A stretch of DNA of 64,000 nucleotides, taken from Tianweitania populi (GTDB taxonomy: Bacteria > Pseudomonadota > Alphaproteobacteria > Rhizobiales > Rhizobiaceae). The stretch covers positions 806,001 to 870,000 of the forward strand of contig NZ_BMZQ01000002.1 in NCBI RefSeq assembly GCF_014652875.1. Reading direction: 5' to 3'. Position 1 is the first letter of the stretch. Each line of letters begins with the position of its first letter. The notes under the pieces were generated by a model. It saw only the letters and a program-made list of their open reading frames with translations. It had not been told where the DNA came from and did no database searches. The translations under genes and the position numbers were made by a program. Shown here piece after piece: positions 36,683 to 44,216 of this stretch.

Positions 36683-37852
36683 ATGTCTGGCTACGATATT
36701 CTCATCATCGGCGGCGCCATCGTCGGCAGCGCTAGCGCCTACTTCCTGCGCGATCAAGGCTTCACCGGCACGATCGGCGTGGTGGAACGCGATCCAAGCT
36801 TTGCCACATCGGCCACGACCCTGTCGGCGGCATCGATCCGCCAGCAGTTCTCGATTGCCGAGAATATCCGCCTGTCCCGCTTCACGCTGAACCTGTTTCG
36901 AGAGCTGACCGACCGTTTCGGTGCGGATGCCGACATCGCATTTCGTGAAAAGGGCTATCTGATCCTGGCAAGCGAAGCAGGCCTGCCGATCCTCAAGACC
37001 AACCATGCCGTGCAGCTTGCCGAAGGCGCGGAGATCGTGCTGGAAGACGCCGAAGCCTTGGCGAAGCGCTTTTCCTGGTTGTCGACCGAAGACATTGCGG
37101 GTGGCGCTTATGGTGTCAGCGGCGAGGGCTGGTTCGATGCCCACGCGCTGCTCGGCCTGTTCCGCAAGGCCTTGAAGAGCATGAAGGTCGACCTGATTAC
37201 GGATACGGTCACCGGCATTGCGCGCGAAGGTGACACGATCACCGGCGTGACGCTGGAACAGGGCGGTGCGGTATCTGCCGGTCTCATCATCAATGCTGCC
37301 GGGCCGAACGGCGGCAAGGTCGCTGCCATGGCGGGCATCGATCTGCCGGTGGAGCCGCGCAAGCGCAACGTGTTCGTGTTCGAAGCGCGCGACCGCTTCG
37401 AGGACATGCCGCTCATGGTCGATCCATCAGGGATCTATGTCAGGCCAGAGGGCCAGGTTTACATCACCGGCGGGGCGGAACATCCCGACACGGACGGCCC
37501 GGCCGACCCGCGCGACTTCGATCCCGACTGGAGCCTGTTCGAGGACGTGATCTGGCCGGTCCTGGCCACCCGTGTCCCCGCCTTCGAGGCGATCAAGCCG
37601 ACGCGGGCCTGGGCCGGGCACTACGACTACAACACGTTCGACCAGAACGCTGTGGTCGGTCCGCATCCCCAGGTGAAGAACTTCCTCTTCGCCAACGGGT
37701 TTTCCGGCCACGGCCTGCAGCAGGCCGCCGCAGTCGGCAAAGCACTCGCCGAGCTGGTGACGTTTGGCGGTTATCGCAGCGTCGATTGCAGCGCCTTTGC
37801 ATGGGAGCGCATTCCCGAAAACAGGCCGTTCGTGGAACTGAACGTCATTTGA
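36683..37852 (+). CDS. FAD-dependent oxidoreductase (DAO/FOXRED1-like)
   Basis: A 389-residue flavoprotein of the D-amino-acid-oxidase superfamily. The N-terminal Rossmann segment is YDILIIGGAIVGSASAYFLRD followed by the acidic end VVERD. SATTLSAASIRQQFS after it resembles FOXRED1-type and dimethylglycine/sarcosine oxidase-like proteins. The C-terminal GHYDYNTFDQNAVVGPHPQV and NFLFANGFSGHGLQQAAAVGKALAELV close the FAD site. The substrate, probably an N-methylated or D-amino acid, is unknown. The open frame begins earlier, but ATG 36683 gives the family start. Confidence 0.88.
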   Translation: MSGYDILIIGGAIVGSASAYFLRDQGFTGTIGVVERDPSFATSATTLSAASIRQQFSIAENIRLSRFTLNLFRELTDRFGADADIAFREKGYLILASEAGLPILKTNHAVQLAEGAEIVLEDAEALAKRFSWLSTEDIAGGAYGVSGEGWFDAHALLGLFRKALKSMKVDLITDTVTGIAREGDTITGVTLEQGGAVSAGLIINAAGPNGGKVAAMAGIDLPVEPRKRNVFVFEARDRFEDMPLMVDPSGIYVRPEGQVYITGGAEHPDTDGPADPRDFDPDWSLFEDVIWPVLATRVPAFEAIKPTRAWAGHYDYNTFDQNAVVGPHPQVKNFLFANGFSGHGLQQAAAVGKALAELVTFGGYRSVDCSAFAWERIPENRPFVELNVI

Positions 37853-37887
37853 GTTTACCAAGACTCGACAGAAATCTGCAGTCATCC

Positions 37888-37908
37888 TATTAGCTAAGTT
37901 AGCTAATA
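37888..37908. promoter_or_regulatory. 21-base palindrome, probable operator of the Phd-type antitoxin
   Basis: A perfect inverted repeat with 10-base arms: TATTAGCTAA (37888-37897), central G, TTAGCTAATA (37899-37908). It is 11 bases before the antitoxin ATG and overlaps its promoter or leader. Phd/YefM antitoxins usually bind such palindromes to repress their own operon. Confidence 0.8.
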
Positions 37909-37919
37909 TGGAGGCGCGA

Positions 37920-38153
37920 ATGCAGGTCACGGTTCATGCCGCAAAGACGAACCTTTCGAAACTGATCGAGGCGGCGCTGTCGGGCGAAGAAGTCATTATT
38001 GCCAAGGGCAAGCTGCCGGTGGTCAAGATCGTGCCCGTTGCGCAGGGCCAGTTCAAAGTAGGGCTCCTAAAGGACCAACTCACCGGAACCGGTCCTGACT
38101 TCTTCGAGCCCATGAGCGACGATGAACTGGCGCTATGGGAATGCAAAGGTTGA
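37920..38153 (+). CDS. Type II antitoxin, Phd/YefM family
   Basis: A 77-residue Phd/YefM antitoxin. The N-terminal dimerisation and DNA-binding part is MQVTVHAAKTNLSKLIEAAL, then GEEVIIAKGKLPVVKIVPV, the family signature. The C-terminal tail (about 50-77: GPDFFEPMSDDELALWE) is the toxin-neutralising segment. ATG 37920 is placed 5 bases after GGAGG; ATG 37908 would add four residues. A perfect palindrome lies just upstream. The expected PIN-domain toxin is not intact: only a 3' remnant follows. Confidence 0.9.
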   Translation: MQVTVHAAKTNLSKLIEAALSGEEVIIAKGKLPVVKIVPVAQGQFKVGLLKDQLTGTGPDFFEPMSDDELALWECKG

Positions 38154-38284
38154 CCCGTATCATGCGCGAAACGCATGGTTGGGATTGGATCTGGTGGACG
38201 CCAAGTGGCCTGACGCTGATTTCGGCGGATACGGCGTTCGATGGATTGGCCGCTGAACCGAAATGGCCTGGCCGGATCTGGTGA
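38154..38284 (+). pseudogene. Remnant of a PIN-domain (VapC-type) toxin gene
   Basis: Directly after the antitoxin stop, one frame reads SGLTLISADTAFDGL from 38204, close to the GLTLVSADxAF segment near the end of VapC-type PIN toxins, before a stop at 38282-38284. The 5' three quarters of a toxin, including the LLLDTH start and the middle acids, are missing. No frame has a full-length toxin. The resemblance rests on about 15 residues, so this is a moderate call. Confidence 0.45.
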
Positions 38285-38295
38285 TTGTGGCCAAC

Positions 38296-38330
38296 AAGAA
38301 GCCGGCCCGCCAAAAGCGAACCGGCTTCTT
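38296..38330. terminator. Hairpin between toxin remnant and osmC-like gene
   Basis: A perfect 10-bp stem AAGAAGCCGG (38296-38305) with CCGGCTTCTT (38321-38330) and a 15-base loop. It lies 20 bases beyond the osmC-like stop on the minus strand and could end that transcript; the U tract is weak. Confidence 0.5.
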
Positions 38331-38350
38331 CGTAAGTCTACCAGCGCGGT

Positions 38351-38788
38351 TTAGGCGAGCTTGGCGTCTAGGCTGACCTTGATGGCGCCGAGAGCCTTGG
38401 AGACCGGGCAGCCTTCCTTGGCCTTGGTGGCGAGTTCCTGGAACTTGGCGTCGTCGATGCCCGGAACCGTGCCGGTCAGCGCGATGGCGCTTTCGGTGAT
38501 CTCGAAGCCGCCGCCGGAAGCCGGACCGTAATGCACGGTTGCAACTGCATCCAGCTTCTCGGCCGGGGTGCCGTTTTCGGCCAGGAAGTGCGACAGCTGC
38601 ATGGCGAAGCAGCCTGCATGGGCGGCTGCGATCAGCTCTTCCGGATTGGTTCCGGACTTGCCGCTTTCGTCTTGGAACCGGCCCTTGAAGGAGTAGGGCG
38701 CGCCGGTGAAGGCGCCGCTCTGGGTGTCGAGCGTGCCGGTGCCTTCGGTGAGCGTGCCCTTCCAGACGGCTGTTGCTGTGCGCTTCAT
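38351..38788 (-). CDS. OsmC/Ohr family peroxiredoxin
   Basis: A 145-residue OsmC-type thiol peroxidase that reduces organic hydroperoxides. Both redox cysteines are present: AAHAGCFAMQLSHFLAE (near residue 60) and EGCPVSKAL (near 127), with NPEELIAAAHA before the first and the N-terminal TAVWKGTLTEGTGTL strand. It is of the OsmC rather than Ohr subtype, judging by the TATAVWKG...NPEEL pattern. ATG 38788 has AGGA eight bases upstream and is preferred over ATG 38797. Confidence 0.9.
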   Translation of the reverse strand: MKRTATAVWKGTLTEGTGTLDTQSGAFTGAPYSFKGRFQDESGKSGTNPEELIAAAHAGCFAMQLSHFLAENGTPAEKLDAVATVHYGPASGGGFEITESAIALTGTVPGIDDAKFQELATKAKEGCPVSKALGAIKVSLDAKLA

Positions 38789-38950
38789 GGTGATCATCCT
38801 CGTCTTCGTGACGTTGTTATGGTGCGAATCCGTCCGGCATCAGGCGATGCCGGTAGCCCATATCTAGGATGCGAAAAGGCTGGCACCAGAGGGTGCGCCC
38901 TTTCGTGGCTATGCGGTTGGTGCTTGGTAAAGGCCTGGCTTACCGGCTTG

Positions 38951-40225
38951 TCAGATCGGCTGCCCTTGCAGAAGCTTGGGCGAGGGGCCTGCCATGCCGG
39001 CGGCCTGGCCGATGAAGAAGTCCTTCAAGCGCGGCATGCGGTCCACGAGGCCGAGGCCGAGATCACGGATGGCGCGGATCGGCGCGATGTCGTTGGAAAA
39101 CAGGCGGTTCAGCACATCGGTGGTGATGCCCATCTGCAGCGTGTCGAAGCGGCGCCAGCGCTGATAGGTTTCCAGAACGTCGAGCATGCCGATGTCGCGT
39201 CCCATGCGATCGGCTTCCACGATCACCTGCGCAAGGGCTGCGGCATCCTTGAAGCCGAGATTGAGACCCTGGCCGGAGATTGGATGAATGCCGTGCGCAG
39301 CGTCCCCCGCCAGGGCGAAGCGGTGGCCGACGAAGTCGCGCGCAAGGGTCAATCCGAGCGGCCAGGCCTTGCGCGGACCTTCGACGCGGATTTCGCCGAG
39401 CTTCAGGCCGAAGCGGCGTTCCAGCTCGAGTTCGAAGATCAGATCGTCTTCCGCCACGAGGCGGTTGGCGTCTTCGGTGCGCTCTGTCCAAACGATGGAA
39501 GACCGGTTTCCTGTGAGCGGCAGGGTGGCGAAGGGGCCGGCGGGCAGGAAATGCTCTTCGGCGCGGCCTTCATGCGGGCGTTCATGCTTGACCGTGCAAA
39601 CAATGCCGGATTGGCCGTAGTCCCATCTGTTGACCTTGATGCCGGCGAGATCGCGCAACTTGGAACGCCCGCCGTCGGCAGCGACCAGCAAACGGCTGGT
39701 CAGGGTCCGACCGTCGCTCAAGGTGATCGTGACGCCTGCGGTATCGCGTTCGAAACCGCTCACACCGGCACCTTCGATCAAAACGATACCGAGCTCGTCG
39801 ACACGTCGACGCAAAGCGCCGTTCATGTGCACATTGGCGATCATATGCGCGAAAGGCTCGCCTGCGCCGACCGTGCCGTCGAAGGTCAGGAACACAGGCC
39901 GCACGGGATCGGCAGTGCGCGAATCCGTAATGATCATCTCGTTGATGGGCTGGGCTTCCCCAACCAGTTCGTCCCAGCAACCCAGCGTATCCAGCATGCG
40001 CCGGGCAGCCGCCGCGATCGCCGACGCACGACCGTCCTTCTCCCAAACGCCCGCCGGGGCTGCATCGACAACCGCGATTTCAAGCGAAGGGCGCGCCTGC
40101 TTGATGGCGACTGCCGTGGCTAGACCGACGTAATTGCCGCCGCCGATCACTAGGTCGAAGCTCGTTCGCGTGGTCGCGTCCGACATGTTCGGCTCGGGCA
40201 GATCGATCGTGGGGGAAGGCGCCAT
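38951..40225 (-). CDS. Ubiquinone biosynthesis FAD hydroxylase (UbiH/UbiF/COQ6 family)
   Basis: A 424-residue class A flavin monooxygenase that hydroxylates the ubiquinone ring. FAD-binding signatures are FDLVIGGGNYVGLATAVAIKQ with the acidic end AVVDA, the central VAADGGRSKLRD (DG motif), and FALAGDAAHGIHPISGQGLNLG (GD motif). The first glycine motif reads GGGNYVG rather than GxGxxG, a variant seen in alphaproteobacterial UbiH-like proteins. Which carbon it hydroxylates cannot be told. Start ATG 40225, or ATG 40186 just before FDLVIGG. Divergent from tesB. Confidence 0.9.
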   Translation of the reverse strand: MAPSPTIDLPEPNMSDATTRTSFDLVIGGGNYVGLATAVAIKQARPSLEIAVVDAAPAGVWEKDGRASAIAAAARRMLDTLGCWDELVGEAQPINEMIITDSRTADPVRPVFLTFDGTVGAGEPFAHMIANVHMNGALRRRVDELGIVLIEGAGVSGFERDTAGVTITLSDGRTLTSRLLVAADGGRSKLRDLAGIKVNRWDYGQSGIVCTVKHERPHEGRAEEHFLPAGPFATLPLTGNRSSIVWTERTEDANRLVAEDDLIFELELERRFGLKLGEIRVEGPRKAWPLGLTLARDFVGHRFALAGDAAHGIHPISGQGLNLGFKDAAALAQVIVEADRMGRDIGMLDVLETYQRWRRFDTLQMGITTDVLNRLFSNDIAPIRAIRDLGLGLVDRMPRLKDFFIGQAAGMAGPSPKLLQGQPI

Positions 40226-40322
40226 GCTCGGCTTCTCCGTGGTTCAGGGGTCTGCCTTGACTTGCACGCGGCGAACTGTTCGTAAACCGGGCGCCACCAA
40301 GCAGTGATAAGGATAGAAGGCC

Positions 40323-41204
40323 ATGTCTGAGGCCATGCGGGACTTGTTGGATATACTTGATCTTGAAACGCTGGAACTCAACCTGTTTCGTGGTCGCAGC
40401 CCCCAGGTCGGCTGGCAGCGCGTTTTCGGCGGACAGGTGGTGGGCCAGGCGCTCGTTGCGGCTCAACGCACGGTGAGTGCGGATCGCCACACCCATTCGC
40501 TGCATGGCTATTTCATGCGTCCGGGCGATCCGGCCGTGCCGATCATCTATGAGGTCGACCGCATCCGCGACGGCGGCAGTTTCACGACGCGGCGCGTCGT
40601 GGCCATTCAGCATGGGCATGCGATCTTTTCGCTGGAGGCTTCCTTCCAGAAGGACGAGCCGGGCTTGGACCACCAGGTGCCGATGCCGCTCGATGTGCCT
40701 GCGCCGGAAACGCTGATGACGCAGATGGAGCTGATCGAGCGCTACGGGCAGAACCTGCCGGATGCGATCCGCCGCTTTTGGGCGCGCGAACGGCCGTTAC
40801 AGATCCGGCCGGTCAATATCGAGCATTATGCCTCGCGCGATCCCTTGCCGCCGCAACAGAAGGTGTGGATGCGCATCAACGGCGTCAGATCCGCGACACA
40901 GGCGCTGAATGCAGCGATGCTGGCTTACATCTCGGACATGACGCTGCTCGACACCGCGACCTTTCCGCATGGACGCTGGGGTTTCGAGCCCGACATACAG
41001 ATGGCCAGCCTCGATCATGCGATCTGGTTTCATCGCGAGCCGCCGAACGGCATGGATGACTGGCTCCTGTATAGCCAGGATACGCCGTCGACGATGGGTG
41101 CGCGGGGTTTTGCGCGCGGGCAGATCTTCAGCCGCGATGGCACCCTGATCGCTTCCGTCGCGCAGGAAGGCCTGATCCGCCTACGAACGAAGCAGTCTGC
41201 TTGA
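40323..41204 (+). CDS. tesB: Acyl-CoA thioesterase II
   Basis: A 293-residue double-hotdog thioesterase hydrolysing medium- to long-chain acyl-CoA. Family motifs are LFRGRSPQVGWQRVFGGQVVGQALVAA, the HSLHGYFMRPGD block, and FTTRRVVAIQHGHAIFSLEASFQ. The C-terminal hotdog has YISDMTLLDTATF with catalytic Asp and SLDHAIWFHR. Two in-frame ATGs at 40323 and 40335 are possible starts. Single gene, divergent from the ubiH-like gene. Confidence 0.93.
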   Translation: MSEAMRDLLDILDLETLELNLFRGRSPQVGWQRVFGGQVVGQALVAAQRTVSADRHTHSLHGYFMRPGDPAVPIIYEVDRIRDGGSFTTRRVVAIQHGHAIFSLEASFQKDEPGLDHQVPMPLDVPAPETLMTQMELIERYGQNLPDAIRRFWARERPLQIRPVNIEHYASRDPLPPQQKVWMRINGVRSATQALNAAMLAYISDMTLLDTATFPHGRWGFEPDIQMASLDHAIWFHREPPNGMDDWLLYSQDTPSTMGARGFARGQIFSRDGTLIASVAQEGLIRLRTKQSA

Positions 41205-41212
41205 TCTCTGGA

Positions 41213-41237
41213 TTTTTGCCTAAATAAAAGGCAAAAA
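41213..41237 (+). terminator. A/T-rich hairpin after tesB
   Basis: Arms TTTTTGCC (41213-41220) and GGCAAAAA (41230-41237) with a 9-base loop, just after tesB. It is weak as a terminator and could be a regulator site ahead of glnK; it stands out in GC-rich surroundings. Confidence 0.4.
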
Positions 41238-41319
41238 CTTTCCAGCGAACAAACGCCAGCCGTTCGTTTCGACAGCGTACAACCTGCTTTTTCACCAATC
41301 ATAGCCGCTTCATCCCAAT

Positions 41320-41334
41320 TGGCATGAAGCTTGA
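41320..41334 (+). promoter_or_regulatory. Possible sigma-54 promoter for glnK-amtB
   Basis: TGGCATGAAGCTTGA resembles the sigma-54 consensus TGGCACG-N4-TTGCW, with the -24 GG intact but the -12 GC changed to GA. It lies 82 bases before glnK, where NtrC/sigma-54 control is usual. Only a tentative call. Confidence 0.3.
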
Positions 41335-41416
41335 TTCTCGTCGTCCACGGGCCGCGTTCGCGCGGCGATGATGGGGCAGCGGGCTCAACCCGCGAAACGA
41401 AGGGGTATGGTTGCGA

Positions 41417-41755
41417 ATGAAAATCGTCATGGCTGTTATCAAGCCGTTCAAGCTCGACGAAGTCCGTGAAGCGCTGACGGCCGTCGGCATTCAGGGTCTC
41501 ACCGTTACCGAGGTCAAAGGCTACGGACGTCAGAAGGGACACACCGAAATCTATCGCGGCGCCGAATATGCCGTGAGCTTCCTGCCGAAGATCAAGATCG
41601 AAGTCGCGGTTGCGGCCGAGCTCGTTGATCGCGCGGTGGAAGCCATCACCGCTGCGGCCAAGACCGGGCAGATCGGCGACGGAAAGATCTTCGTTTACGC
41701 GCTCGATCAGGCTGTCCGTATCCGGACCGGCGAAACCGACAGCGACGCGCTGTGA
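41417..41755 (+). CDS. glnK: Nitrogen regulatory protein P-II (GlnK)
   Basis: A 112-residue PII signal protein that reads 2-oxoglutarate and adenylate levels and plugs the AmtB channel. The T-loop GYGRQKGHTEIYRGAEY carries the uridylylated Tyr51, and the B-loop is TGQIGDGKIFV. ATG 41417 gives the exact 112-residue canonical length. It is paired with amtB 29 bases downstream, so GlnK rather than GlnB is the likely identity. Confidence 0.96.
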   Translation: MKIVMAVIKPFKLDEVREALTAVGIQGLTVTEVKGYGRQKGHTEIYRGAEYAVSFLPKIKIEVAVAAELVDRAVEAITAAAKTGQIGDGKIFVYALDQAVRIRTGETDSDAL

Positions 41756-41784
41756 TCGCCCGACGCGAACCTCAGGAGATTTCG

Positions 41785-43173
41785 ATGACAGTTTCTACTC
41801 TTCTCCCCGGTCGCCTGCTGCCGATGGCGCGCACCGGTTTGGCAACGGCACTTGGGCTTGGCGCTTTCGGCGTGCTCAGCGCCGTGGCGCAGGAAACGGC
41901 CCCGGTTGCGGCCGATGCCGCAGCACCGGTGGTTGCCACGATCGACAAGGGCGATGTCGCCTGGATGCTGGTTTCCACCATCCTCGTTCTGTTCATGATC
42001 CTGCCAGGTCTGGCTCTTTTCTATGGCGGCCTGGTGCGCGCCAAGAACATGCTGTCGGTGCTGATGCAGTGCACGATGATCACCGCCGTGGTGATCGTGA
42101 TCTGGGTTCTGTGGGGCTATTCCTTCGCCTTTGGCGGTTCCACCAGCCCGTATTGGGGCGGTCTCGGCAAGCTGTTCCTGGCAGGCGTCACGCCGGACTC
42201 GCAGTCCGCCACCTTTTCCGAAGGCGTGATGATCCCGGAATTCGTGTTCATCTGCTTCCAGATGACCTTTGCCTGCATCACGCCGGCGCTGATCGTCGGT
42301 GCCTTTGCCGAGCGCATCAAGTTCTCGGCGGTGATCCTGTTCGTGGTTCTGTGGGTGACGCTGGTTTACTTCCCGATCGCGCACATGGTCTGGGATTCCA
42401 ACGGCCTGATCTTCGGCTGGGGCGCGCTTGATTTCGCAGGCGGCACCGTTGTGCACATCAACGCCGGTATTGCCGGTCTGGTGGGCGCACTGTTGATCGG
42501 CAAGCGCCACGGCTATGGCCGAGACAACATGGCGCCGCACTCCATGACGCTGACCATGGTGGGTGCATCCATCCTGTTCGTAGGCTGGTTCGGCTTCAAT
42601 GCCGGTTCCAACCTCGAAGCCACAGGCGGTGCAGCACTTGCCATGATCAACACCTTCACCGCCACCGCCGGCGCCGTGATTACCTGGGTGGTGATCGAAG
42701 GTCTGGCACGCGGCAAGGCTTCGATGCTCGGTGCGGCATCGGGTGTCGTCGCCGGCCTCGTTGCCGTGACGCCTGCTGCGGGTCTTGTCGGTCCGATCGG
42801 CGCGATCGTGCTTGGCGCTCTTGCTTCTGCGGTCTGCTACTGGTTCGTGGCCGTGGTGAAGATCAAGGCCGGCTATGACGACTCGCTCGACGTGTTCGGC
42901 ATTCACGGCATTGGCGGCATCATCGGCGCGATCGGCACCGGCATCTTCGCTTCGCCTTCGCTGGGCGGCGTCGGCTATGCCGATGGCGTCACGATGGGCG
43001 GCCAGGTCTATACGCAGATCCTTGCCGTGCTCGTGACCATCATCTGGTGCGGCGTGGTGTCCGCGATCCTCTACAAGCTGGTGGATGTCGTGATCGGTCT
43101 GCGTCCAACCACCGAAGCCGAAACGCAGGGTCTCGACATCACCTCGCACGGCGAGGTGGCGTACCACTCCTGA
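41785..43173 (+). CDS. amtB: Ammonium transporter AmtB
   Basis: A 462-residue trimeric ammonium channel with eleven expected transmembrane helices and a probable cleaved N-terminal signal sequence (MARTGLATALGLGAFGVLSAVAQE). Signatures are ALFYGGLVRAKNMLSVLMQ, FAERIKFSAVILFVVLW, DFAGGTVVHINAG with the first pore histidine, and FGIHGIGGIIGAIGTGIFA with the second. ATG 41785 follows CAGGAG. Cotranscribed with glnK and ended by the hairpin at 43222. Confidence 0.96.
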   Translation: MTVSTLLPGRLLPMARTGLATALGLGAFGVLSAVAQETAPVAADAAAPVVATIDKGDVAWMLVSTILVLFMILPGLALFYGGLVRAKNMLSVLMQCTMITAVVIVIWVLWGYSFAFGGSTSPYWGGLGKLFLAGVTPDSQSATFSEGVMIPEFVFICFQMTFACITPALIVGAFAERIKFSAVILFVVLWVTLVYFPIAHMVWDSNGLIFGWGALDFAGGTVVHINAGIAGLVGALLIGKRHGYGRDNMAPHSMTLTMVGASILFVGWFGFNAGSNLEATGGAALAMINTFTATAGAVITWVVIEGLARGKASMLGAASGVVAGLVAVTPAAGLVGPIGAIVLGALASAVCYWFVAVVKIKAGYDDSLDVFGIHGIGGIIGAIGTGIFASPSLGGVGYADGVTMGGQVYTQILAVLVTIIWCGVVSAILYKLVDVVIGLRPTTEAETQGLDITSHGEVAYHS

Positions 43174-43221
43174 TCGAAGGAGCGGGCTTTGAGGGCCCGC
43201 CTCTTCAGTTCTCAGAAAAAG

Positions 43222-43250
43222 AAAAGCCCGCCACCTGCGCGGGCTTTTTT
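43222..43250 (+). terminator. Rho-independent terminator after amtB
   Basis: Stem AAAAGCCCGC (43222-43231) with GCGGGCTTTT (43239-43248), 7-base loop, followed by T residues. Confidence 0.9.
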
Positions 43251-43352
43251 GTTGCCTCGGATTAACAAAAAGCAATGCTTTGAGGGGCTTGGCAGCTTCG
43301 TCAGGCTTTTGTATTCACCTGAAATCTCTTTCTGTTCTTCGTGCGAGTCGCC

Positions 43353-44072
43353 GTGACCAATCCCCTTGTGCTGTTTTTGTCGCGGCGGGATGATGTGAGC
43401 GCGGAAGAAATCGCCGCGCTCGAAACCCTGACGCTCAACCACCAGGATTTTGCAGCGGGCACCGCGATGATCCGGCAAGGCGATCGACCGCAATCCAGCA
43501 TTCTGGTTCTGGATGGGCTGGCGGCACGCGCGCATTACCTGGCCGACGGCAAGCGCATGATCAGCGCCCTGCATATTCCGGGCGATTACGTGGATCTGCA
43601 TTCGCTTCTGCTCGACCGCATGGACCACGATGTGACGGCGTTGACGGATTGCCGCGTCGCTTTGACCGCGCATCCCGACATCCGGCGCGTGACCGAAAGG
43701 CTGCCTCATCTCGGGCGCTTGCTGTGGCTTTCCACGACGATCGACGCCGCCATGCATCGCGCATGGATCGTGGCGCTCGGTCGCATGTCGCCGCTCAGCC
43801 ACATGGCGCACTTCCTATGCGAAATGTATATCCGGCTCGACATCGTCGGTCAGGCTGCCGATCACAGCTATCGCCTGCCGATCACCCAGATCGATCTTGC
43901 CGACATGCTTGGACTTTCGGTTGTGCACGTCAACCGCACCCTGCAGGATCTGCGGGCAACCGGTATGGTCAGCTGGGTGGGGCCGACGGTCAGCATCAAG
44001 GACTGGAACGGGTTGCGTGAACTCGGCCAGTTCGAGGACGCCTACCTCAATCTCAACAAACGCCCGCGCTGA
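43353..44072 (+). CDS. Crp/Fnr family transcriptional regulator
   Basis: A 239-residue regulator with a cyclic-nucleotide-binding-like domain (about 10-125) and a C-terminal winged HTH (about 155-225: LPITQIDLADMLGLSVVHVN, then RTLQDLRATGMV). No N-terminal cysteine cluster for an iron-sulfur centre is present, so it is not an oxygen sensor of the FNR type; the ligand is unknown. GTG 43353 gives the family-like start VTNPLVLFLSRRDDVS, while GTG 43341 would add four residues. It stands alone between amtB and ftsK. Confidence 0.88.
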   Translation: MTNPLVLFLSRRDDVSAEEIAALETLTLNHQDFAAGTAMIRQGDRPQSSILVLDGLAARAHYLADGKRMISALHIPGDYVDLHSLLLDRMDHDVTALTDCRVALTAHPDIRRVTERLPHLGRLLWLSTTIDAAMHRAWIVALGRMSPLSHMAHFLCEMYIRLDIVGQAADHSYRLPITQIDLADMLGLSVVHVNRTLQDLRATGMVSWVGPTVSIKDWNGLRELGQFEDAYLNLNKRPR

Positions 44073-44126
44073 TTATCGCTTCAGCAACGCCGTTGGCCGC
44101 TGGGTAAGCTGACCGGCGGTCCATGG

Positions 44127-44141
44127 TTAATGCAGCTTTAA
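44127..44141. promoter_or_regulatory. CtrA-type binding site upstream of ftsK
   Basis: TTAATGCAGCTTTAA is an exact match to the CtrA full site TTAA-N7-TTAA. It is 76 bases before the ftsK start. CtrA controls cell-cycle and division genes in alphaproteobacteria, so control of ftsK by it is plausible. Confidence 0.7.
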
Positions 44142-44216
44142 CTGTCCTGTCGTTACGGTCACACCGAATCCTGTCCGGGAGAACCCGGCCTTTTTCGCAC
44201 GATCGAGGACTGTTCT

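Noticed and set aside
38531-40123. Long plus-strand frame opposite the ubiH-like gene
   Set aside because: Shadow of a clear FAD monooxygenase gene on the other strand.
41707-43275. Minus-strand open frame opposite amtB
   Set aside because: Shadow frame with biased composition; amtB is unambiguous.
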